A stretch of 64,000 bases of DNA from Orbaceae bacterium lpD04 (GTDB lineage: Bacteria; Pseudomonadota; Gammaproteobacteria; Enterobacterales; Orbaceae): assembly GCA_036251935.1 (NCBI GenBank), contig CP133967.1, forward strand, positions 1,931,488 through 1,995,487, written 5' to 3'. The position numbers and the translations under genes are program-made. Each line of letters begins with the position of its first letter. Position 1 is the stretch's first letter. Shown one piece after another: positions 57,750 through 64,000 of this stretch. Under the pieces are notes generated by a model, which was not told the origin of the DNA, did no database searches, and saw only the letters and a program-made list of their open reading frames with translations.

Positions 57750-57931
57750 GTAGGCGCATTATTCTAATGTATTTTAAAATTTTTACCAGCAATACTTTAT
57801 GTTGTTTTGACTCTAGCGTATTTGTATGTTTAGTGCGCTTTATCTGTTTTATAATAAATATTTTTCGGTAAATTTAAAACAAATGATATAATGACGACCA
57901 ATAATTACTCTCTAGAGAATACAAAATAGTC

Positions 57932-58696
57932 ATGAATATAAGTAAAAGAATAATCTGTATAATCTTCTCTATCACAGCCCTTAGTGGATGTGCAACATAT
58001 GACACACAAACAAATACTTACAGCGATCCATTATCGGGCTTTAACCGTAAGATGTTTGATTTTAACTATTATGTCCTTGACCCTTATTTATTAAGGCCTG
58101 TTGCAGTTGCATGGAAAGATTATGTCCCATCACCTATTCGTAGTAGTATTAGTGGCGTGTCATCTAACCTTAGTGAGCCAGCCTCAACAGTCAATAGCTT
58201 ATTAGAAGGTAATATCCATCAAGCTGGAGTGCACTTAGCAAGATTTATGCTAAATACCATTTTTGGTTTTGGTGGCTTAATTGATGTTGCAAGTATGGCA
58301 GATCCTCAGTTACAAAAAGGTAATCAGCAAACATTTGGTTCAGTGTTAGGTCATTATGATGTGCCATATGGCCCATATGCTGTTTTACCATTTTATGGCT
58401 CAGTAACATTACGTGAAGATGGTGGTAAAATGGTTGATTATCTCTATCCACCATTACATTGGTTAACTTTTGAATGGAATGTCGCGCGTTGGGCATTTGA
58501 TGGTATTGAAGCTAGAGCCGTTGCGATCGATTATGAGGAATTGCTAAATAAGAGTGATGACCCATATAACTTTATGCGTAACGCTTATTTCCAACGTAAT
58601 GACTTTTTAGCCTCTGGCGGTGAAGTTGATGAAAATAGGCAGCAGCAACGAGAAGCAGCAATCAGTGATTATTTAGATGATATTGATGCACAATAA
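57932..58696 (+). CDS. mlaA: Outer-membrane lipid asymmetry lipoprotein MlaA (VacJ)
   Basis: Removes misplaced phospholipids from the outer leaflet together with MlaFEDBC. 254 residues (E. coli 251) with lipobox LSGC (Cys20). Family stretches: DPLSGFNRKMFDFNYYVLDPYLLRPVA, FMLNTIFGFGGLIDVAS, and TFGSVLGHYDVPYGPYAVLPFYG. Single gene next to the tRNA. Confidence 0.94.
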   Translation: MNISKRIICIIFSITALSGCATYDTQTNTYSDPLSGFNRKMFDFNYYVLDPYLLRPVAVAWKDYVPSPIRSSISGVSSNLSEPASTVNSLLEGNIHQAGVHLARFMLNTIFGFGGLIDVASMADPQLQKGNQQTFGSVLGHYDVPYGPYAVLPFYGSVTLREDGGKMVDYLYPPLHWLTFEWNVARWAFDGIEARAVAIDYEELLNKSDDPYNFMRNAYFQRNDFLASGGEVDENRQQQREAAISDYLDDIDAQ

Positions 58697-58748
58697 TCAA
58701 TTAGCATAAGTGCAGTAACAAAGCTGTACTTATGCTTGCCAAAGCCAC

Positions 58749-59444
58749 TTAGGTTAGTTTTATAAATAGCTCTCGACTTTTAAATGGCTTAACGCCTACA
58801 TAAGGTTTTAGTGCTAATCGGGTAAATCGCTTAGCGGCTTTTAAACAAGCTACATTGTCAAAATTTCTATCAGCAAATGCCCGAAGTTCTCGCCCATTGT
58901 AGCTATTGCTGTTTTGCATCATGCTACTAATAAAGCCCTGCTCAGGATGATATTGATAATACATATCATCAATAATTTCCTCTCCTGTTGCAAAACAATG
59001 CATAAAATCGATGTGATAGCCAAGATATTCAAGCAAAGTAAGTTCAAATTTACGTAAAACTTTTTCAGGTTCAATGCCCTTTGCTAACTGCTGTAAGCCA
59101 TCTAAATAAGCTTGGAATAATGGTGTTGAGTCTGATTCTGAGACAATGACTCGATGCACCAACTCATTGAGATAAAAACCACTATACAATGCGTAATGAA
59201 AAAGTGGCAATGAAAGAGAAATTGCCTCAACCTGTCTTAAGGTTTTAACCTCACCATTACCACCATATTGAACAATTAGTGGCGTGAACGGTTGTAAAAT
59301 TCCTTTTAAAGCTGAACTTTTGCGCCTTGCACCTTTAGCTATTACCGTGATACGTCCTTTTGATTCAACAAATAAATCGACTAGCAAACTGCTTTCGCTA
59401 TAAGGTCTATTATGCAAAACAAATGCTCTTTGCCATTCTTTCAT
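58749..59444 (-). CDS. recO: DNA repair protein RecO
   Basis: Recombination mediator that loads RecA with RecR; 231 residues (E. coli 242). The N-terminal OB fold (RAFVLHNRPYSESSLLVDLF, GRITVIAKGARRKSS) and the helical domain with LRKFELTLLEYLGYHIDF are clear. Single gene, convergent with mlaA. Confidence 0.93.
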   Translation of the reverse strand: MKEWQRAFVLHNRPYSESSLLVDLFVESKGRITVIAKGARRKSSALKGILQPFTPLIVQYGGNGEVKTLRQVEAISLSLPLFHYALYSGFYLNELVHRVIVSESDSTPLFQAYLDGLQQLAKGIEPEKVLRKFELTLLEYLGYHIDFMHCFATGEEIIDDMYYQYHPEQGFISSMMQNSNSYNGRELRAFADRNFDNVACLKAAKRFTRLALKPYVGVKPFKSRELFIKLT

Positions 59445-59599
59445 ATTTATCTTATCAATTGTATGGTGTATTTATTTACTATATCAAAATAACGTAAATT
59501 TTAAAAAAAATACATAAAACGCGCACTTTTTTCACTGAATTTAATAAAAAATTAAGCTATAATAACGCCTATTAATCTGAAAACTTGAAGTAAAAAATC

Positions 59600-61234
59600 A
59601 TGGCGCTATTTTCCACCATTCTAATTTTAATTTTACTCGTTTCTATCTCTGGGATCTTTGTTAAACTCTTTCCTGTCCAGATCCCTTTGCCTCTAATGCA
59701 AATTCTATTAGGGTGTATTTTAGCAGCTTTTCATGTTTATGAAGAACAATTTGATCCGCAATTATTTTTATTGCTTTTCATCCCACCATTGTTATTTGAT
59801 GACGGAAGAAAAACTGCCATTAAAGATTTTGTCCATAATGTGCGAGAAATCGTTGGCCTAGCCTTAGTGCTCGTCATTATAACAATTGTCGCGCTAGGTT
59901 ACCTTTTACATTGGCTACTACCTAATATGTCATTACCTGCTGCTATGGCCCTTGCCGCCGTACTATCTCCAACCGATGCCGTTGCATTAAGTGGTATCGT
60001 TGGTAAAGGTCGTATCGAAAAAAGTAAAATGGAAATCATCGAAGGGGAAGCATTAATGAATGATGCTTCTGGCCTTGTGAGCTTAAAATTTGCCATTGCT
60101 ATTGCCATAGGCGCGATGGAATTTAATATTTTACATGTATCGGTCGCCTTTTTCGTTTCAGCGCTTGGTGGACTTGCTGTTGGTGCATTAGTTACTTGGG
60201 TTTATATTATTGTTCTGCGTAAAATCAATAAATTGACGAATAATGATTCAGCCATTCAAATTGTACTTCTGTTCTTACTACCATTTGCTGTATACCTTTT
60301 TGCTGAGCATTTTTTACATGCTTCGGGTATTTTAGCGGCGGTTAGTGCTGGTATGACAGTAAAACAATCAGGTATTATGCGAAACGCACCATTAGCAACA
60401 CGGTTACAATCAGAAAGTACTTGGTCTATGTTAACGTTTGTATTTAACGGCGTGATATTTACTTTATTAGGTTTACAATTACCAAGTATCATTACTGAAA
60501 CTTATCTAACAAACCAAGCTGACACATCGATTGAGTTTTGGCAATTAATCTGTGTTGTATTATTTGTTTTTGTCGTGTTAATGGCAACGCGTTTTCTATG
60601 GCTTTGGATAATGAAGCACCTGCCATCTTTACCTTTTGGTAATAAACGCACATTAGCTTTTAAAAATTACACGATACGCGATCTGTTTATATCAACATTT
60701 GCTGGTGTACGTGGAGCAATCACCTTAGCGGGTGTGCTATCTATCCCGATTTCATCTAAGATACCTGAGCGTTACGAATTAGTATTTATTGCAGCTGGGG
60801 TGATATTAATATCATTAGTTGTTGCCTCTGTTATTTTACCTATTTTATTACGCGGTAAAGTTATTTTGGGTAATAGTCAAATGGACAATGAACTACTTTA
60901 TGCAAAAGGTTATATGGCTGAAGAAGCAATTGGTAGCTTAGAAAAAATGCAAAATAGCCTTTTACTCGATAGTTCAGATGGTATAGATAATGAAATTGTC
61001 AATGAAGTTGGCTCACGAGTTATCGGTTCACTAAGACGACGAACAGGCCTAAAAGATCTTGAACAAAAAGCTTTAGAAGCTGAAAACTTAGAAAGACGTA
61101 TGCGACTTGTCGCAATAGGTTCAGAGCGTTCGGCTTTATATCAACTAAAAATTAAAAATGAGATTTCTGATGAAACCTTCGACCGATTAAATCTTGATCT
61201 TGATTTATACGAAGCAATGATTTCAGAAAAATAA
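59600..61234 (+). CDS. Na+/H+ antiporter, CPA1 family (YjcE-like)
   Basis: Inner-membrane cation/proton antiporter of 544 residues (E. coli YjcE 549). About 12 helices are followed by a cytoplasmic tail of 130 residues. The ion site region reads LSPTDAVALSGIVGKGRI and EGEALMNDASGLV. Followed after 28 bases by ubiT, possibly co-transcribed. Confidence 0.9.
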   Translation: MALFSTILILILLVSISGIFVKLFPVQIPLPLMQILLGCILAAFHVYEEQFDPQLFLLLFIPPLLFDDGRKTAIKDFVHNVREIVGLALVLVIITIVALGYLLHWLLPNMSLPAAMALAAVLSPTDAVALSGIVGKGRIEKSKMEIIEGEALMNDASGLVSLKFAIAIAIGAMEFNILHVSVAFFVSALGGLAVGALVTWVYIIVLRKINKLTNNDSAIQIVLLFLLPFAVYLFAEHFLHASGILAAVSAGMTVKQSGIMRNAPLATRLQSESTWSMLTFVFNGVIFTLLGLQLPSIITETYLTNQADTSIEFWQLICVVLFVFVVLMATRFLWLWIMKHLPSLPFGNKRTLAFKNYTIRDLFISTFAGVRGAITLAGVLSIPISSKIPERYELVFIAAGVILISLVVASVILPILLRGKVILGNSQMDNELLYAKGYMAEEAIGSLEKMQNSLLLDSSDGIDNEIVNEVGSRVIGSLRRRTGLKDLEQKALEAENLERRMRLVAIGSERSALYQLKIKNEISDETFDRLNLDLDLYEAMISEK

Positions 61235-61262
61235 TTTACGACTCATTAAGTTAGGAATCGAC

Positions 61263-61751
61263 ATGTTACATAAAGTACATTCATTGTTAGTAGAAAAAAC
61301 ACCAGACGTGCTAAGTAAGCCACTACAGATGGTGCCTTTTTCACTAAAACAAAAAATTATTGAGCAACTGTTACAAGCACAGTTTGAACGTTCTTTAGCG
61401 GATGGCGATCTCGATTTTTTAGATAATCGCTGGCTGAAAATAGAAGTACGTGATTTACAATTAGTCTGGTTTATTAGCAATGTGAATAATAAACTAATTG
61501 TTAGCCGATCTGAAATTGCTGATGTCAGTTTCAGTGGTAATACCAACGATCTTGTACTAATTGCAACGCGTCGACAAGATCCTGATACGTTATTTTTTCA
61601 ACGCAAATTAATTGTTGAAGGTGATACAGAGTTAGGATTATGTGTTAAAAATTTGATGGACTCAATTGATTTGGAGTCAATGCCAAAATTTGTTCGATTA
61701 GGCCTAGAAAATTTAGCTAACTTTATTGAGGCTGGCAAAAAAAGTCATTAA
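61263..61751 (+). CDS. ubiT: Ubiquinone biosynthesis accessory factor UbiT
   Basis: 162-residue SCP2-domain protein (YhbT). It ends with the family stretch RKLIVEGDTELGLCVKNLMDSIDLE. UbiT supports oxygen-independent ubiquinone synthesis together with UbiU and UbiV, binding lipids. The partner genes are not in this window, though in E. coli they are adjacent. ATG 61263 behind GGAAT. Confidence 0.85.
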   Translation: MLHKVHSLLVEKTPDVLSKPLQMVPFSLKQKIIEQLLQAQFERSLADGDLDFLDNRWLKIEVRDLQLVWFISNVNNKLIVSRSEIADVSFSGNTNDLVLIATRRQDPDTLFFQRKLIVEGDTELGLCVKNLMDSIDLESMPKFVRLGLENLANFIEAGKKSH

Positions 61752-61763
61752 TGACATGATACA

Positions 61764-61819
61764 CAGTCTATAATTAAAATTAAATTAATCATTAATTAAG
61801 GTATTTTAATTATAGACTG
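61764..61819. terminator. Long hairpin between ubiT and the fructokinase gene
   Basis: A perfect 17-bp stem (61764-61780 with 61803-61819) and a 22-base AT-rich loop, placed between two converging genes. Probably a shared terminator; no long T-run on either side. Confidence 0.6.
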
Positions 61820-61840
61820 CTTGTGATAAGTCCGCCATTA

Positions 61841-62704
61841 TCAGGCTTGATTTAATTCCTCTTTCGCCAGTAGTAAACCACCAATAATTCCTGCATTATC
61901 ACCTAATTTTGGTGAACATAAATAATCATCAATTTTGCCTAATTCGAAATAACCATTTAATAACGCCAAAGAAGTGGCTTTAATTCGATCTAAAAGATTG
62001 GCTTTATGCATAATGCCGCCACCTAAAATAATCATATCTGGTGCTAATGTTAAAGTGTAGTTAACTACTGCTTGCGCCAAATAGAACGCTTCAAAATCCC
62101 AAGCTTTATGGTCATCGGTAATATTAATTGGTTTCATGTTCCAACGTTTTTCAATAGCAGGACCGCAGGCCATGCCTTCTAGGCAGTCTTTATGAAATGG
62201 GCAATTACCGATAAAGTCATCTTGTGCATCTCGCTTAACAAAGATATGTCCCATTTCAGGATGATGTTTACCTGATAATATTTTATTATTTAAAACCACG
62301 CCACCACCAATCCCGGTGCCAACAGTGACATAAACACAACTATTTTTAGTTTGAGCAGCGCCAAGTTTAAACTCACCATAAGCAGCTACATTCACATCAG
62401 TGTTAAAAGCAATAGGAATATTAAATTGCTCTTTTATTGTTTGTACAAAATTAAAGTTTTGCCATGCTAACTTTGGGGTCGCAGTAATATAACCATAAGT
62501 GCGGGAATAAATATCAAGATCAATCGGACCAAAACAGCCAATACCCAATGAACGAATAGAGTACTTAGTAAAAAATTGAAATACTTGTTGAAGTGTTTTA
62601 CTTGGCGTCGTTGTCTCTATCGTTACTTTATCTATTAGATTTAAATTAAGATCTGAAACTGCACAAACGAACTTTGTTCCACCGGCTTCTATTGAACCCA
62701 ACAT
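61841..62704 (-). CDS. ROK family fructokinase
   Basis: Phosphorylates fructose (or mannose) at C6. 287 residues, the size of ScrK/GmuE-type enzymes. Features: ATP site GSIEAGGTKFVCAV, catalytic Asp in FNTDVNVAAYGE, GTGIGGGVV, and the zinc site HIFVKRDAQDDFIGNCPFHKDCLEG with one His and cysteines. No transporter gene adjacent. Confidence 0.9.
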   Translation of the reverse strand: MLGSIEAGGTKFVCAVSDLNLNLIDKVTIETTTPSKTLQQVFQFFTKYSIRSLGIGCFGPIDLDIYSRTYGYITATPKLAWQNFNFVQTIKEQFNIPIAFNTDVNVAAYGEFKLGAAQTKNSCVYVTVGTGIGGGVVLNNKILSGKHHPEMGHIFVKRDAQDDFIGNCPFHKDCLEGMACGPAIEKRWNMKPINITDDHKAWDFEAFYLAQAVVNYTLTLAPDMIILGGGIMHKANLLDRIKATSLALLNGYFELGKIDDYLCSPKLGDNAGIIGGLLLAKEELNQA

Positions 62705-63033
62705 ACATAACTCCAGTTATAAAGACTGATAATATAAATATATGATATTACAATATGAATTAACGCAACACCATTAATCAATAAAGATCCCGAAATACGC
62801 GTAATAAAATATCAAGGTAATTAAGTAGCAGCCAACTTAAGTAATACTATCAATGCCTAAGCGCATATAACTTTAAATAATCAAATTGTTATAGTGTAAA
62901 TTTTTGCCTAAAAATCAATAAAAACTTCAAAAAAAACAAAGTGAATGATAGTATCAATCATCGCTATGATGGCGATAAAGAGAGTAAATTAGTGATTCAT
63001 TTAACCTTTTGATAACCAAATAGGAGTTTTGAT
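62705..63033. other. Intergenic stretch upstream of the small lipoprotein
   Basis: 330 bases without gene or RNA. It must hold the divergent promoters for the kinase and lipoprotein genes; short inverted repeats (TCGC/GCGA near 62960) are seen but nothing convincing. Confidence 0.5.
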
Positions 63034-63390
63034 ATGAAGAAATTACTTATTTTAGCACTATCTGCTTTTGCTATTGTCGCTTGTGATAATAGTCAAGATG
63101 CAAAAACCAGCCAATCTATTGAAAAAGCAGAACAAAGTACTCAACAAGCTGCAAAAGATATTAAACAGGCAACAACAGATAGTTATGACACATCTAAAGA
63201 AAAGTTAAATGAGTCTTATCAATCAGCGAAAAAAAGTGCCAATGATAGCTATGATAGTGCAAAACAAAAAAGCGCAGATACATTAGATAAAGCGAAAAAA
63301 CAAAGCAGTGAATACTATGATAAGGCAAAAAAAGAAGCAACTGATGCTTACAATAATGCTAAAGATAAGGCTTCTGATAGCAGTAATTAG
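63034..63390 (+). CDS. Lipoprotein with amphipathic helical repeats
   Basis: 118-residue precursor with lipobox IVAC (Cys17). The mature part is a string of about 11-residue units of the type SYDSAKxKxxD/AYxxAKxKA, giving one long charged amphipathic helix similar to LEA-like and Lpp-type envelope proteins. Strong TAGGAG ribosome site. Probably an abundant envelope protein; function unknown. Confidence 0.7.
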   Translation: MKKLLILALSAFAIVACDNSQDAKTSQSIEKAEQSTQQAAKDIKQATTDSYDTSKEKLNESYQSAKKSANDSYDSAKQKSADTLDKAKKQSSEYYDKAKKEATDAYNNAKDKASDSSN

Positions 63391-63435
63391 TTAAAAGGCC
63401 TCACACTAACCTAAAATTAATTCTTGATACAAAAT

Positions 63436-63469
63436 AACCATAGCGACAACGACTACTGTTGCTATGGTT
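63436..63469. terminator. Hairpin after the helical lipoprotein gene
   Basis: A 9-bp stem AACCATAGC/GCTATGGTT with a 16-base inner part that can pair further. It lies 45 bases after the stop codon. The T-run is missing on the plus strand. Confidence 0.45.
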
Positions 63470-63590
63470 AAAAAAGCAATAAATCTATATGCAATTCAAC
63501 CAACGTCAATTTGTGATCAAACTCTAAGAAATAGCAAAAAATATATTATATGATCTTAAGTTACCTCATATAATTAAAACGGAGTTTTAG

Positions 63591-64000
63591 ATGAAAAAAA
63601 ATTTACTTGCTACAATGTTATTAACTCTTTTTGTGCCAATTAGTAGTTTTGCCGCAATTCCTTCAGGCCCTGATGTAACAACCAAACCCCATCTTTTTTA
63701 TTTAACGAATGCTCAGGCAATAGATAGCCTTGCATTACTACCACCACCGCCAGAGCCTGGTAGTATTTTATTTTTAAATGATGAAGCGATGTATGAAAAA
63801 GGCCGATTATTGCGTAATACAGAGCGAGGAAAACAAGCCGCTGCTGATGCAGATTTATCAGATGGTGGTATTGCGAATGCATTTTCTCAAGCTTTTGGCT
63901 ATCAAATAACCCCAAAAAATGCACCTGAAATCTATAAGCTCCTTACTAATATGATGGAAGATGCTGGCGACCTTGCAACGCGCTCTGCCAAAATTCATTA
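63591..64000 (+). CDS. Class A acid phosphatase, 5' part
   Basis: Secreted non-specific acid phosphatase of the PhoN/PhoC family, cut by the window edge after 136 codons. The signal peptide ([21 protein letters not shown]) and the family stretches [32 protein letters not shown] and ANAFSQAFG are clear; the visible end reads [14 protein letters not shown], just before the first active-site motif. GGAG six bases before ATG 63591. Confidence 0.9.
   Translation, partial: MKKNLLATMLLTLFVPISSFAAIPSGPDVTTKPHLFYLTNAQAIDSLALLPPPPEPGSILFLNDEAMYEKGRLLRNTERGKQAAADADLSDGGIANAFSQAFGYQITPKNAPEIYKLLTNMMEDAGDLATRSAKIH

Noticed and set aside
63640-63924. Leftward 94-residue open frame
   Set aside because: Antisense to the acid phosphatase gene, which has a signal peptide, ribosome site and family motifs.

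Overview
The window is AT-rich gammaproteobacterial chromosome. The gene set (LigB, YejK, ZntB, AcpH, MlaA, UbiT, QueH, an ESPR-type autotransporter and a 2-hydroxycarboxylate transporter) and the base composition suggest the Orbales, i.e. Gilliamella/Orbus-like insect-gut symbionts. The assignment to that order is inference, not a database match.

Layout. 1-3.5 kb: the 5' part of a beta-glucoside-type PTS permease, divergent from a GntR/UTRA regulator, then a TetR regulator with a palindromic operator in its own promoter and a small unknown gene. 3.5-8.6 kb: a leftward metQNI methionine importer preceded by a YjiH/YjiG/M20-amidohydrolase operon. 8.8-13 kb: a HIT protein, nfo, yejK and a MATE pump. 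13-15.2 kb: a small accessory island with an AraC regulator, a DUF6506 protein and a broken KAP-family NTPase gene. 15.3-22.7 kb: leftward topB, GNAT, zntB, zinc-ribbon protein, ligB, acpH and siderophore-interacting reductase. 23-31.5 kb: ychF, moeA and a complete malate module (transporter, malic enzyme, two-component system). 31.7-36.6 kb: folB, rsmE, gshB, GNAT, yqgE, ruvX, and ribB under an FMN riboswitch. 36.7-44.3 kb: one giant autotransporter gene. 44.6-46.7 kb: queH, a YgiW-type protein and endA. 46.9-57.7 kb: a decayed prophage ending at tRNA-Arg(CCU). 57.9-64 kb: mlaA, recO, a CPA1 Na+/H+ antiporter, ubiT, fructokinase, a small lipoprotein and a class A acid phosphatase cut by the window edge.

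The prophage is the most informative region. It keeps a holin, a lysozyme and nested spanin genes whose tails have been exchanged by one frameshift, two rha remnants (one fused to a terminase small subunit remnant), a terL remnant, ssb and HTH remnants, an orphan insertion-sequence end, and several intact cargo genes. A 22-bp copy of the tRNA 3' end at 56097-56118 marks an attachment site, so the last 1.6 kb is a separately bounded segment carrying one intact membrane-protein gene. No integrase, capsid or tail genes remain. The intact cargo is the best place to look for undescribed function: the overlapping pair at 51386-52716 (unknown soluble protein plus two-helix membrane GAF protein), the membrane protein at 56411-57043, and two exported small proteins.

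Elsewhere the window is mostly housekeeping. The malate module has the gene content of the maePE/maeKR system of lactic acid bacteria: uptake of malate (or a related acid) by MaeP, oxidative decarboxylation to pyruvate by MaeE, and sensing by a CitA/DcuS-type kinase with its regulator.
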